A DNA stretch of 64,000 nucleotides, from contig CAVVDT010000004.1 of assembly GCA_963747005.1 (NCBI GenBank), positions 310,001 to 374,000 of the forward strand. The letters are read 5' to 3'. The DNA comes from CAVVDT01 sp963747005 (GTDB lineage: Bacteria > Pseudomonadota > Alphaproteobacteria > Rhizobiales > Aestuariivirgaceae). Shown one piece after another: positions 54,736 to 63,864 of the stretch (positions within the stretch are counted from its first letter, which is position 1; the number at the start of each line of letters is the position of its first letter). Under the pieces are notes generated by a model that searched no databases, was not told the DNA's origin, and saw nothing but the letters and a program-made list of their open reading frames with translations. Position numbers and translations under genes: made by a program.

Positions 54736-56151
54736 TCAATACAGCCTGAGGTACTCCGCCACTTCCCAGTCGGTGACGGTCTGGTGATAGCGTTCCCACT
54801 CATCGACCTTGTAGGCAAGGTAGGATTTTCGCATCACCTGCCCCATCACCTCACCGGCCAATTCATCGTTGCGCAAGGCCTGGGTGGCCATCATCAGGTT
54901 GCGCGGCAGCCGCCGGATGCCGAGTTCGGCAAACTCCTCGTCCGTCATCTGATAGAGGTCGCGATCGGTCGGTGCGCCGGGATCGGCCTTCTCGGCGATG
55001 CCCTTGACCGCCGCGGCAAGGGTCATGGCGAGCGCCAGATAGACGTTCATGCACATGTCGGCGGCGCGGTTCTCGATGCAGAAACGGCTCTGCGGCAGGC
55101 GGAACTGGGCCGAACGGTTGTTGAAGCCATAGGTGATGTTGGTCGGCGCCCAGGTGACGGTGCCACCCTCGAAGCCGCCGACCCGCGGCACCAGCCCGTT
55201 GTAGGAATTCACCGTCGGGCAGGTGATGGCGCACAACGCCTCGGCATGGGCCATCAGCCCGCCGACCGCATGGCGCGATTGTTCGCTCCAGCCCGCTTCA
55301 TCGGATCCGAACAGGTTGACGCCCGGTTTGTCGATAGCTTGCAGGGAAAAGTTGATATGCGCCCCCGAGCGCCAGTCGCCGGTGGTCGGCTTGGGCATGA
55401 ATGTGATGAACATGCCATGCTTCTTGGCGACTTCCTTCAGCATGATGCGCAGGAAGACCAGCCGGTCGGCCATCTCCAGCAAATCGGTGAAGTGGAAATC
55501 GAGCTCGAATTGCGAATAGGCGCCCTCGGCCACCACGTCATGCAGGTTCCAGCCGAGACCCTCCAGGATGTCCATCATGTCCTTCAGGAAGGGCATCGAA
55601 TCGAGCGAATATTCGACGTCGTAGCCGAATGCCTGGCGGCGCGGCCTGACGCCTGCGGCCGGGTCGTCGTCGATGGCCTTCACCGGCTGGCCGTCCTCGT
55701 CATAGCGCATGGCGATGAATTCCGGCTCGATGCCGGCATAGCCCGCATAGCCGGCCCTGGCGGCATCGCGGATCGCCCGCTTCAGGGCCTGACGCGGACA
55801 CACGTTGTAGGGTTTGTCCTCCCAGAACAGGTCCGCGAAAATGATCGCCGTGGTCGTGTCCCACGGGCAGATGTAGACGGCGTCCAGATCGGGCACCATG
55901 ACCTGATCGGAATCGGCCGGCGTCAGTTCCGGCACATAGGAGATCGAGTGGACGGCGAACTGCGGCCCCTTGCCCATGCACAGGCGTTCGAAATCGCTCA
56001 TCGGCACCGGCTTGGTCTTGGGGATGCCGTGCAGGTCGATCCAGCTCGACAGCACATATTTCACCCCCGCCGCCTCCAGCCGTTTGCGCACCTCGGCAAT
56101 CCGCGCCTTCGACGGCAGGGCTTCGGCGAAGGTTTCAACATAGGCGGTCAT
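54736..56151 (-). CDS. glnT: Glutamine synthetase type III / gamma-glutamylmethylamide synthetase-like
   Basis: The 471-residue GS-fold ligase has SSWIDLHGIPKTKPVP at the N-terminus, the metal Glu set in YAGIEPEFIAM and EGAYSQFELDFHFTD, SGAHINFS (about 265), and FNNRSAQFRLPQSRFCIENRAADM near 345. This is the GlnT/GmaS branch, in which some members make gamma-glutamylmethylamide from methylamine and glutamate, the entry step of the N-methylglutamate pathway. Others are minor glutamine synthetases. The beside-the-point lack of an adenylylation Tyr motif fits this branch. It follows lrp by 58 bp and precedes the hydrolase by 17 bp. Confidence 0.85.
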   Translation of the reverse strand: MTAYVETFAEALPSKARIAEVRKRLEAAGVKYVLSSWIDLHGIPKTKPVPMSDFERLCMGKGPQFAVHSISYVPELTPADSDQVMVPDLDAVYICPWDTTTAIIFADLFWEDKPYNVCPRQALKRAIRDAARAGYAGYAGIEPEFIAMRYDEDGQPVKAIDDDPAAGVRPRRQAFGYDVEYSLDSMPFLKDMMDILEGLGWNLHDVVAEGAYSQFELDFHFTDLLEMADRLVFLRIMLKEVAKKHGMFITFMPKPTTGDWRSGAHINFSLQAIDKPGVNLFGSDEAGWSEQSRHAVGGLMAHAEALCAITCPTVNSYNGLVPRVGGFEGGTVTWAPTNITYGFNNRSAQFRLPQSRFCIENRAADMCMNVYLALAMTLAAAVKGIAEKADPGAPTDRDLYQMTDEEFAELGIRRLPRNLMMATQALRNDELAGEVMGQVMRKSYLAYKVDEWERYHQTVTDWEVAEYLRLY

Positions 56152-56209
56152 GGGCGCTCTCCTTGATGGGCTATTGTTTGGTGATGGGGCGGGGCGGGCC
56201 GGCCCGCCG

Positions 56210-56761
56210 TCAGCTCCAGTTGCGCTTGAGCAGGAACTGGTTCTTGAAGTTCTTCAGACCCGTCATGGTCTCGGCCGAGGCGATGTCGGGCTGGTTGTGG
56301 ATAGCGGTCTCGAGAAAGGCCAGTAGCTCGTCGCGATCATCGCTGACGACCTCGATGAGCAGATCGTAACGGCCCGACACCCACAGGATGTAGACCACGT
56401 CGGGATGTTCGGCGAGGCGCTGGGCGACGGCGTGCGGGGTATGGCCGGAGGCGACCTTGAGGCCGAGCATGGCGTCGGTCTTGTATTCCACCGCCACAGG
56501 ATCGGCGATCGCCACGATGTGCAGCATGCCGGCCTGCTTCATGCCGTTGACGCGGTTGCGGATGGTGCCTTCCGACACCCCGAGGGCCTCGGCGATCTCC
56601 GAGAACGCCATGCGCCCGTCCTGCTGCAGCATGGCGATGATCGAGCGGTTGAGGCTGTCGCGCGGCGACGATACGTCCGACAGCCGCACCGGCCGCTGCG
56701 CCAGCTTGCGCTCGTCGATCCCGGTCACGCCTTTGGCGATGCGTCCGGCCCGTGCCATCAT
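56210..56761 (-). CDS. Lrp/AsnC-family transcription regulator
   Basis: The 183-residue regulator has a non-conserved 30-residue basic N-terminus. A helix-turn-helix follows (LNRSIIAMLQQDGRMAFSEIAEALGVSEGTIRNRVNGMKQAG, about 38-78, given in pieces by motif). The RAM ligand domain (about 90-170) has HPDVVYILWVSGRYDLLIEVVSDDRDELLAFL. Such proteins bind amino acids and control neighbouring catabolic genes and themselves. It heads the minus-strand operon lrp-glnT-hydrolase-AhpD-like and is divergent from the Rieske oxygenase gene. A palindrome at 56796-56812 is its likely operator. Confidence 0.9.
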   Translation of the reverse strand: MMARAGRIAKGVTGIDERKLAQRPVRLSDVSSPRDSLNRSIIAMLQQDGRMAFSEIAEALGVSEGTIRNRVNGMKQAGMLHIVAIADPVAVEYKTDAMLGLKVASGHTPHAVAQRLAEHPDVVYILWVSGRYDLLIEVVSDDRDELLAFLETAIHNQPDIASAETMTGLKNFKNQFLLKRNWS

Positions 56762-56795
56762 CTCAAGACCCCATTTGCAATGGAACTGATCGGTG

Positions 56796-56812
56796 TCTAC
56801 GAATTTCGTAGA
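56796..56812. promoter_or_regulatory. Lrp operator: perfect 17-bp palindrome
   Basis: TCTACGAA and TTCGTAGA flank a single T, a perfect inverted repeat of the size bound by Lrp/AsnC dimers. It begins right after the -10 box of the lrp promoter and so covers its start site. A second short palindrome, CCATT-TGC-AATGG, lies at 56771-56783. Confidence 0.7.
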
Positions 56813-56841
56813 AATAGATAGTTTTAGTACGTTATATGCAA
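56813..56841 (-). promoter_or_regulatory. Promoter of the lrp-glnT operon
   Basis: On the minus strand TTGCAT (56836-56841), 17 bp, TCTATT (56813-56818). The start site would fall within the palindrome at 56796-56812, the arrangement expected for autorepression. A weaker plus-strand pair (TTGACT at 56852, CCAAAT at 56875) may serve the Rieske gene. Confidence 0.55.
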
Positions 56842-56926
56842 CATGTTAAGCTTGACTTCCGAAAAAATCAACAGCCAAATGAACTGCATTGACGATCCAG
56901 CAATATCGGCTTGAGGGAGGCTGACC

Positions 56927-58300
56927 ATGAGCGGCGATGTCGGGGATACGAGCGAAGCCGCCGACTTCTCGCACTATCAGGGCTACGCGCAGACAGCCGA
57001 ACCGGGCCATGACGAGGAACTGGTGCACGTCGGGCCGGGCACCCCGGCGGGCGAGTTCTTCCGCCGCTACTGGCACCCTGTTGCCCTGGCCTCGGAAATC
57101 GGCGACCTGCCGAAGGCGGTGCGCATCCTCGGTGAAGACCTGGTTCTGTTCCGCACCACCAAGGGCGCACCGGGTCTGGTGCATCGCCATTGCCCGCATC
57201 GCCGCGCCTCCATGGTATTCGGCAAGTGCGAGGCGAGTGGCATCCGCTGCTGTTATCACGGCTGGCTGTTCGCCCCCGACGGGACCATCCTGGAGACTCC
57301 CGGCGAGGCGGCGGGCCCGGGCCCGGCGGCCGACGTGAGGGAGCGCACCCGGCTCGGCGCCTACCCGCTGCGGGAGTATGGCGGCCTCGTCTTTGCCTAT
57401 ATGGGCCCGCCCGCCGAGGTGCCGCCGTTCCCCGATTATGACGCCGCCCATGTGCCCGGCATCGTCACCCGCCCCTACCGGGTCGATTACGACTGCAACT
57501 GGCTGCAGGTACTGGATGCCATTCTCGATCCCGTCCACACCTCGTTCCTGCATTCGCAGAACGCCGGCGCCCAGTTCTCCGACGGGCTGGCCGAGATCGG
57601 CGAACTGGAATTTTACGAGCGTGGCCTGCAGTTCCTCGGCTCCAACACCCGCCGCGTGGGCGATCATGTGTGGGTCAGGGTGAACGAACTGGTACTGCCC
57701 AATTTCACCCAGGCCGGCGCCGCCTTCACCGCCGACGGCACAAGGCCGCATTATTTCGGCCGCTCCTCCTTCACCCGCTGGGTGGTGCCGGTCGACGATA
57801 CCCATTCGGTGAGCCTCGCCTGGGCCAATTTCGGCGAGCGCGGCGACCCGCCCCGTTACAATTCCAAGGAAGGCTGCGAGTTGATCGAGCAGGGCGAGGT
57901 GGTCGAGCGCCCCTGGGAGGAGCGCCAGCGCCGTCCCGCCGATGCCGAGGCGGTGGAGGGCATGGGGCCGATCAGCCAGCACAAGGGCGAGCACCTGATG
58001 CCGACCGATCGCGGCATTTCACTCTACCGCCGCCGCATCCGTCGCCTGGTGCGCGATCTGCACGACGGCAAGCCCTTGCCCCGGCCGCAGCAATTGCCGG
58101 GCGAGCCGGTGCGCACCTACGGCCAGGACACGGTGCTGAAGCTGCCCATGCGCAATTCCATCGACGACCGCAAGCTGTTGCGCCAGGCGGGCGCGGCGGT
58201 GATGGAAATGCAGTTCGAGGCGGAAGCCATGCCGCTCGATGAGCGCGATGCCTTCATCATTGCCCGCCTGCGCGAAATGGAGGCAACGGGCTTTCGATGA
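56927..58300 (+). CDS. Rieske non-haem iron oxygenase, alpha subunit
   Basis: The 457-residue product has the Rieske [2Fe-2S] site C89-P-H91 and C108-C-Y-H111 with the usual 16-residue spacing. The mononuclear iron site is in DYDCNWLQVLDAILDPVHTSFLH (Asp and two His, about 185-207, quoted across its ends). The C-terminal part resembles the phthalate/O-demethylase branch (LigXa domain) rather than the short GbcA/CntA type. Such enzymes hydroxylate or demethylate using a separate reductase. No ferredoxin reductase gene is in the window. The ATG at 56927 has GAGGGAGG upstream. It overlaps the hydroxyacid dehydrogenase gene by 4 bp. Confidence 0.88.
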   Translation: MSGDVGDTSEAADFSHYQGYAQTAEPGHDEELVHVGPGTPAGEFFRRYWHPVALASEIGDLPKAVRILGEDLVLFRTTKGAPGLVHRHCPHRRASMVFGKCEASGIRCCYHGWLFAPDGTILETPGEAAGPGPAADVRERTRLGAYPLREYGGLVFAYMGPPAEVPPFPDYDAAHVPGIVTRPYRVDYDCNWLQVLDAILDPVHTSFLHSQNAGAQFSDGLAEIGELEFYERGLQFLGSNTRRVGDHVWVRVNELVLPNFTQAGAAFTADGTRPHYFGRSSFTRWVVPVDDTHSVSLAWANFGERGDPPRYNSKEGCELIEQGEVVERPWEERQRRPADAEAVEGMGPISQHKGEHLMPTDRGISLYRRRIRRLVRDLHDGKPLPRPQQLPGEPVRTYGQDTVLKLPMRNSIDDRKLLRQAGAAVMEMQFEAEAMPLDERDAFIIARLREMEATGFR

Positions 58301-59322
58301 GCGGCGAACCCATCAGGGTGCATGTGAAGAACAACCGCTGGGCGCCCGGCAGCTTTCCCAATACGCCGGTCGGCGAGGAGGTGTTCACCATCACCCGCCA
58401 GCGCTTCGAGGCGGCGTTGCAAGAATTTCCCGACCTCGCCGACAGGCTCGATGTCGTCATCGACTGGGACGAGGACAATTTCCGTTCGTCCATGCCGACC
58501 GCCGACGTTCTGCTCACCTGGAACCTGCCCACCAACGATCTGGCCACCGTTGCCCCGGGCTTGCGCTGGATCCACATCATCGGCGCCGGGGTGGAGCACC
58601 TCTTGCCCATGGACTGGGTGCCGCCGCAGGTGACGATCACCAACAACAAGGGCGTGCATGCCGCAAAGGCCGGCGAATTCGGCCTGATGGCGGTGCTGAT
58701 GCTGCATTCGCACATCCCCGCCATCATCGCCAACCAGCAACGGCGGCGCTATCAATCGCTCTATGCCACTCCCATCGCCGGGCAAACCCTGGTGGTGCTG
58801 GGGACCGGCAGCCTCGGCGGCGCGGCGGCAAGGAAGCTGAGCGGACTGGGCATGAACGTCATCGGCGTCAATCGCCACGGCCGGGCGGTGGACGGCTGCG
58901 CCCGGGTGGTCACCACCGCCCATCTCGACAGTGTCCTGCCGCTGGCCGACTGTCTCCTGATCGCCACCCCCGATACGCCTGAAACACGCGGGTTGATGGA
59001 CCGCCGCCGACTCGATCTGCTGAAGGACAGCGCCGGCATCATCAACATGGGGCGCGAGGCGGTGATGGACTATGACGCCCTGTGCGACAAGCTCGATGCG
59101 GGGACGCTGGCCGGCGCCATCCTCGATGTCTTCGACCCGGAACCCGTTAGCCCCGACTCCCGCCTGTGGACGACACCCAATCTCATCGTCACCCCGCATG
59201 TCTCGGCCGATGACGGCGACAATTACGTGGCGATGACGCTGCACCTGTTCTTTTCCAACCTGCGGCGCTTTGCGGCGGGCGAACCGCTGCTGAACACCGT
59301 CAATCCGGCCTTGGGCTATTGA
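58297..59322 (+). CDS. D-2-hydroxyacid dehydrogenase
   Basis: The 341-residue NAD-dependent enzyme of the PGDH/GyaR superfamily has VVLGTGSLGGAAARKL (about 165-180), the catalytic Arg near IINMGREAV, Glu in FDPEPVSPDS and His in VTPHVSADD (about 300). The extra N-terminal part and the NNKGVHAAKAGEFGLM segment place it among putative glyoxylate/hydroxypyruvate-type reductases. In this operon it could reduce or oxidise a 2-keto product of demethylation, but that is inference. It is coupled to the Rieske gene by ATGA overlap and is 6 bp ahead of the sarcosine-oxidase-like genes. Confidence 0.88.
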   Translation: MSGEPIRVHVKNNRWAPGSFPNTPVGEEVFTITRQRFEAALQEFPDLADRLDVVIDWDEDNFRSSMPTADVLLTWNLPTNDLATVAPGLRWIHIIGAGVEHLLPMDWVPPQVTITNNKGVHAAKAGEFGLMAVLMLHSHIPAIIANQQRRRYQSLYATPIAGQTLVVLGTGSLGGAAARKLSGLGMNVIGVNRHGRAVDGCARVVTTAHLDSVLPLADCLLIATPDTPETRGLMDRRRLDLLKDSAGIINMGREAVMDYDALCDKLDAGTLAGAILDVFDPEPVSPDSRLWTTPNLIVTPHVSADDGDNYVAMTLHLFFSNLRRFAAGEPLLNTVNPALGY

Positions 59323-59328
59323 AGGGCA

Positions 59329-60612
59329 GTGAACGTGGCCATGCCGATGGCAGCAAAGGCGCGCTATTCGCTTGGCGGACTGATCCGCCGGGCTGTGACG
59401 GGCGATACCTCGTGGCCGCCGGCGTGGCGCAAGGCGAGCCCGCGTGCGTCCTATGACGTGGTGATCATCGGCGGCGGCGCCCATGGACTGGCCATCGCCT
59501 ACAACCTCGCCCGCCGCCATGGCATCCGCGACGTGCTGGTGATCGAGCGCGGCTGGATCGGCGGCGGCAATACGGCCCGCAACACCACCATCATCCGCTC
59601 CGACTATTTCCTGCAGGCCAGCGGTGACCTCAAGGAAAGCGCCCTCAAACTGTGGGAAGGCCTGAGCCGCGAACTCAATTACAACCTGATGGTCTCGCAG
59701 CGCGGTTACGTGGACCTTGCCCACAGCGACGGCGAACTGGAGGCCTTTACCCTCAGGGCCAACGCCATGCGACTGCGCGGCACCGATGCCTCGATCCTTG
59801 ATCGTGGCGCCCTGGCCAGGCGCGTTCCGCAACTCGACCTGTCGCCCGATGCGCGCTTTCCGGTGGCCGGGGCGCTGGTGCAGGAACGCGGCGGGACGGT
59901 GCGCCATGACGCCGTCGCCTGGGGCTATGCCCGCGCCGCGAGCGCCCTCGGCGTCGACATCGTCGAGGGCAGCGCCGTCACCGGCATCGAGGTAACGAAC
60001 GGCAGGTTCACCGGCGTTCAGATAACCGGGGGGAGGATCGCCGCCGGCCGGGCGGTGATCGCGGTTGCCGGCCATTCGAGCGAAGTGGCTCGAATGGCCG
60101 GCATCGATCTGCCGCTCGAATCGATTGCCGTGCAGGCCTTCGTTACCGAACCGGTAAAGCCGGTGCTCGATGTCGTCGTCAACTACAATGCCGGGCTCTG
60201 TTACGTCAGCCAGACCGACAAGGGCGAAGTGGTGATCGGGGGCGGCACCGAAGGCTACAACTCCTATGCCGCGCGTGGCAGTTTTGCCCGCATCGAGGAT
60301 GCCGCAAGGCGCGGCATCGCCATGTTCCCGTTCCTTTCGAAAATGCGGCTGATGCGCCAGTGGGGCGGCACCGCCGACATCGCCATGGACGGCAATGCCA
60401 TCATGGGCGAGAGCCCGGTCGAGGGCCTGTGGCTCAATGCCGGTTGGGGCTATGCCGGCTTCAAGGCAACCCCGGCGGTGGGGCGGGCGATCGCTGCAAG
60501 CCTCGCCAATGGACGCGCCGACCCGCTGATCGCCCCGTTTGCGCTGGAACAATTCGCAACCGGCGCCCTGATCGACGACGCCGGTGCCGGACCGCGCCCC
60601 TACGCTCATTGA
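59329..60612 (+). CDS. Sarcosine oxidase / N-methylglutamate dehydrogenase, beta-like subunit
   Basis: The 427-residue FAD protein has VVIIGGGAHGLAIAYNLA (about 43-60), WIGGGNTARNTTIIRSDYF (about 80) and the C-terminal LNAGWGYAGFKATPAVG. This is the SoxB/MgdA pattern of heterotetrameric sarcosine oxidases and the homologous N-methylglutamate dehydrogenases. It removes an N-methyl group and passes it to folate with the alpha subunit. The GTG at 59329 gives the longest frame; GTG at 59335 is better spaced from AAGGG. The order beta-delta-alpha-gamma follows exactly. Confidence 0.9.
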   Translation: MNVAMPMAAKARYSLGGLIRRAVTGDTSWPPAWRKASPRASYDVVIIGGGAHGLAIAYNLARRHGIRDVLVIERGWIGGGNTARNTTIIRSDYFLQASGDLKESALKLWEGLSRELNYNLMVSQRGYVDLAHSDGELEAFTLRANAMRLRGTDASILDRGALARRVPQLDLSPDARFPVAGALVQERGGTVRHDAVAWGYARAASALGVDIVEGSAVTGIEVTNGRFTGVQITGGRIAAGRAVIAVAGHSSEVARMAGIDLPLESIAVQAFVTEPVKPVLDVVVNYNAGLCYVSQTDKGEVVIGGGTEGYNSYAARGSFARIEDAARRGIAMFPFLSKMRLMRQWGGTADIAMDGNAIMGESPVEGLWLNAGWGYAGFKATPAVGRAIAASLANGRADPLIAPFALEQFATGALIDDAGAGPRPYAH

Positions 60613-60628
60613 GGGACACTTCACGACC

Positions 60629-60907
60629 ATGCTGCTCATCCCCTGCCCCTGGTGCGACGATTGCGATGAAAGCGAATTCGCCTATGGCGGCGCCGCCGAG
60701 CGCCCCATGCCGGCGCTGGACGGGAAAGCGAGCCGGGAGGATTGGCACGCCCATGTGCACCGGCGCGACAACCCGCACGGGACCCACCGCGAATTCTGGC
60801 ATCACACCTGCGGCTGCGAACGCTGGCTGGTCGTCGAGCGCGATACCGTCACCCACCTGATCACCGGGGCGCGCGATGCCGGCCTCGATCCCGGGAAGGC
60901 GACATGA
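60629..60907 (+). CDS. Sarcosine oxidase / N-methylglutamate dehydrogenase, delta-like subunit
   Basis: The 92-residue protein has the zinc-binding pattern of SoxD: CPWCDDCDESEF (about 6-17), RRDNPHGTHREFWHHTCGCERW (His and Cys about 50-70, quoted in part) and FxxxRDTVTH-like VERDTVTHLI. In sarcosine oxidase this small subunit stabilises the complex. The ATG at 60629 has GAGGG upstream; the frame is open to 60584. It overlaps the alpha gene by 4 bp (ATGA at 60904-60907). Confidence 0.88.
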   Translation: MLLIPCPWCDDCDESEFAYGGAAERPMPALDGKASREDWHAHVHRRDNPHGTHREFWHHTCGCERWLVVERDTVTHLITGARDAGLDPGKAT

Positions 60908-63864
60908 GCCACGCGGGACAAAGCTGCCGGCTTGTAGCGGGCGGGCGCATCGACCGCCAACGCCCCTTCGACTTCCGCTTCGACGGGGTGGCCTATGGCG
61001 GTTACGCCGGCGACACGCTGGCCTCGGCGCTCCTCGCCAGCGGCGTGCGGCTTTCGGCCCGCAGCTTCAAGTACCATCGCCCGCGCGGGCTTATGGCAGC
61101 CGGCAGCGAGGAGCCCAACCTGCTGGTGCGGCTGGGTGAAGGGAACGCGGTCCGGCCCAACATCCAGGCAACCACCATCGCCTTGCATGAGGGACTCGTC
61201 GCGACGTCCCAGAACTGCTGGCCGGGCCCGCGCTTCGATGCGGGCGCTCTGGCGGAGATCGCCGCACCGCTCATGGGCGCCGGCTTCTACTACAAGACCT
61301 TCATGGCCTTGCCGGGCGGCTGGAGATTCTACGAGCGCTTCATCCGCCGTGCCGCCGGTCTGGGGCGGGCGCCTGCGGACCAAGACACCGGGCGGCATTT
61401 CCATCGCCATGCCCGCTGCGACGTGCTGGTGATCGGCTCGGGACCGGCGGGCCTCGCCGCGGCGCTGGCGGCGGCGCGGGCCGGGGCCCGGGTGGTGGCG
61501 GCGGAGGAAGCGGCATCGCCCGGCGGCAGTCTCAACTGGATCGGGGCCAGCATCGATGGCTTGGCCGCCGGTCGATGGGCGGATGCCGCCATCGCCGAAC
61601 TTGCCGCCCGCCCCCATGTGACATTGCTCGCCGACACCACCGCCTTTGCCGTGCATGACGGCCGCCTGGCGCTGCTCGATGAGCGCATCGGGGCGGATGA
61701 CCATTGCCTGTGGAAACTGCGGGCCGGGAGCATCGTGCTGGCGGCAGGGGCCATCGAGCGTCCCGTCGTCTTTCCCGGTAACGACCGGCCGGGGATCATG
61801 CTGGCATCGGCGGTGCGCCGCTTTATCGGCCAGTATGCCGTCAGGCCCGGACGCCGCGCCGTCATCGTTGCCAACAACGAGTCCGCCTATGACGCCATCG
61901 CCGATCTGGCCGGCGCCGGCATCGAGGCAGCCGCCATCGTCGATCTGCGCGCCGCGTGCAGCGAGGCCGCGCGGAAAAAGGCAGCGGGCGTCACCCTGTT
62001 TCCAGGCGCGCGGATTGCCGCCACCTCGGGCCGCGCCGGGGTGAGCGGCATCGAGATTGTTGCCGCGGGCGGGGTCCACCGCATCGCTTGCGATCTCGTG
62101 TGCATGGCGGGAGGCTGGACGCCGTCCCTGCAGCTTTATTCGCAAGGCCAGGGCAAATTGCATTTCGACGAGGCGCTGGGTGCCCACCTGCCGTCAGACG
62201 AGTGCCAGCCGATGCGGGTGGCGGGCGCGGCGGCGGGGCACCTCACACTCGCAGCTTGCCTGAGCGACGGCTGGGCGGCGGGCTATGCAGCGGCTGAAGA
62301 AGCGGGCTTTGCCGCGCCGGCCTTGCGGGACTTCAACGTCGACTATGCAGAACTGGCCGGCAGCGACGGCAGCGCCCGCCTGCCCGCTACCTTCCTGCTG
62401 GCCGCCCGGCAGAAAAGTTTCATCGACTTCCAAAATGACGTCACGGCCAAGGACATCGCCTCGGCACAGGCCGAAGGCTTTGGCGCGGTCGAGCATCTGA
62501 AGCGCTACACCACCACCGGCATGGGCACCGATCAGGGCAAGACCTCCAGCATCAACGCGCTTGCCCTGCTGGCCGAGCTTTGCGGCCGCGACATTGCTGG
62601 AATCGGCCACACCACCTTTCGCCCGCCGGTCTCGCCGGTGTCGCTCGGCGCGATTGCCGGCGAGGCGATCGGGCCGTTGCTGGCGCCGACAAGGCGCACG
62701 CCGTTCCATGCCGCAAGCACCAAGGCGGGCGCCGTCTTCGTCAACTCCGGCTCCTGGGCCTATCCGCGCTACTACCCGATTACGGGCGAGAGCATGACCA
62801 CCGCCGTTGACCGCGAGGTGCGAAACGCGCGGGGCGCGGTCGGCATGGTCGACATGTCGAGCCTGGGCAAGATCGATGTGCGGGGAAGAGATGCCCTCAC
62901 CTTCATCGAGCGCGTCTATTGCAACAATCTGGCGGGCCTCAAGCCGGGCCGAGTGCGCTATTGCCTGATGCTGCGCGAGGACGGGATCGTCCTCGACGAC
63001 GGCACCGTGAGCCGTCTCGGCGAGCACCACTATCTCCTCACCGCGACAACCGCCAATGCCTGGCGGGTGTGGCTGCATCTGGAAAAGCTGCGGCAGGCCC
63101 ATTGGCCCGATCTCGACGTGAAACTGGCCTCGGTCACCGACCACTGGGCGAGCCTCGCCATTGCCGGGCCGCATGCGCGCAGCCTGTTGATGGCCATTGA
63201 GCCGGACTTCGACGCATCGCCCGAGGCGTTTTCCATGATGTCACTGCGCGAGGGGCTGGTGGCCGGCCTGCCGGCGCGGGTCTTGCGGGTGAGCTTTTCC
63301 GGCGAACTGGGCTATGAGATCAACGTTCCGGCGGGCCATGCCTCGACGTTGTGGGCCAAACTCCGGGCGGCGGGCGAAGGCCTCGGGCTTCACCCCTATG
63401 GCCTCGAAGCGCTCGATGTCATGCGCATCGAAAAGGGCCACATCGCCGTGGGCACGGAGATCGACGGGCGCACCACGCCGGGCGATCTGGGGCTCGACCG
63501 CATGGTTTCGCAAAGCAAGGATTTCGTCGGCCGGGCGCTGCTCGCACGACCGGCGCTGACCGCGCCCGGCCGCCGCCAGCTCGTCGGCCTGAAACCTCGC
63601 GATGGCACGACCCCCATTCCGGTCGCCGGCCAGATCGCCGCCGCGCCGTGGGCCGGCGCTCCGCAGAAGAGCCAGGGTCACATCACCGCTTCGATCCATT
63701 CTCCTGCCCTCGGTCATCCCGTGGCGCTCGCCATGATCGTCGGCGGCCACTCGCGGCTGGGCGAAGCCGTGTGGGCGGTCTCGCCCATTGCCGGCCAGAG
63801 CGTCGAGGTCGAGATCATCTTACCGCAGTTCTTCGATCCGTCAGGGAGCCGCATGCGTGGGTAA
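60904..63864 (+). CDS. Sarcosine oxidase / N-methylglutamate dehydrogenase, alpha-like subunit
   Basis: The 986-residue protein has an N-terminal Fer2_4-like domain (about 1-110: FDFRFDGVAYGGYAGDTLASALL, SFKYHRPRG). A FAD/NAD Rossmann fold follows (VLVIGSGPAGLAAALAAARAG from about 174), and a C-terminal aminomethyltransferase-like (GCV_T) domain (about 590-986) binds tetrahydrofolate and takes the methyl carbon. That last domain has GMVDMSSLGKIDVRG and FSGELGYEINVPAGHAS, as in SoxA and MgdC. The ATG at 60904 couples to the delta gene; the frame is open to 60742. The gamma gene begins 8 bp before its stop. Confidence 0.92.
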   Translation: MSHAGQSCRLVAGGRIDRQRPFDFRFDGVAYGGYAGDTLASALLASGVRLSARSFKYHRPRGLMAAGSEEPNLLVRLGEGNAVRPNIQATTIALHEGLVATSQNCWPGPRFDAGALAEIAAPLMGAGFYYKTFMALPGGWRFYERFIRRAAGLGRAPADQDTGRHFHRHARCDVLVIGSGPAGLAAALAAARAGARVVAAEEAASPGGSLNWIGASIDGLAAGRWADAAIAELAARPHVTLLADTTAFAVHDGRLALLDERIGADDHCLWKLRAGSIVLAAGAIERPVVFPGNDRPGIMLASAVRRFIGQYAVRPGRRAVIVANNESAYDAIADLAGAGIEAAAIVDLRAACSEAARKKAAGVTLFPGARIAATSGRAGVSGIEIVAAGGVHRIACDLVCMAGGWTPSLQLYSQGQGKLHFDEALGAHLPSDECQPMRVAGAAAGHLTLAACLSDGWAAGYAAAEEAGFAAPALRDFNVDYAELAGSDGSARLPATFLLAARQKSFIDFQNDVTAKDIASAQAEGFGAVEHLKRYTTTGMGTDQGKTSSINALALLAELCGRDIAGIGHTTFRPPVSPVSLGAIAGEAIGPLLAPTRRTPFHAASTKAGAVFVNSGSWAYPRYYPITGESMTTAVDREVRNARGAVGMVDMSSLGKIDVRGRDALTFIERVYCNNLAGLKPGRVRYCLMLREDGIVLDDGTVSRLGEHHYLLTATTANAWRVWLHLEKLRQAHWPDLDVKLASVTDHWASLAIAGPHARSLLMAIEPDFDASPEAFSMMSLREGLVAGLPARVLRVSFSGELGYEINVPAGHASTLWAKLRAAGEGLGLHPYGLEALDVMRIEKGHIAVGTEIDGRTTPGDLGLDRMVSQSKDFVGRALLARPALTAPGRRQLVGLKPRDGTTPIPVAGQIAAAPWAGAPQKSQGHITASIHSPALGHPVALAMIVGGHSRLGEAVWAVSPIAGQSVEVEIILPQFFDPSGSRMRG

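Noticed and set aside
56927..58300. Glycine-betaine (GbcA) or carnitine (CntA) oxygenase
   Set aside because: The protein is longer and its C-terminal part looks like the phthalate/O-demethylase branch, so a specific substrate name is not justified.
58117..60639. Minus-strand frame of 840 codons opposite the dehydrogenase and beta-subunit genes
   Set aside because: Antisense to genes with intact catalytic motifs; composition is that of a complement frame.
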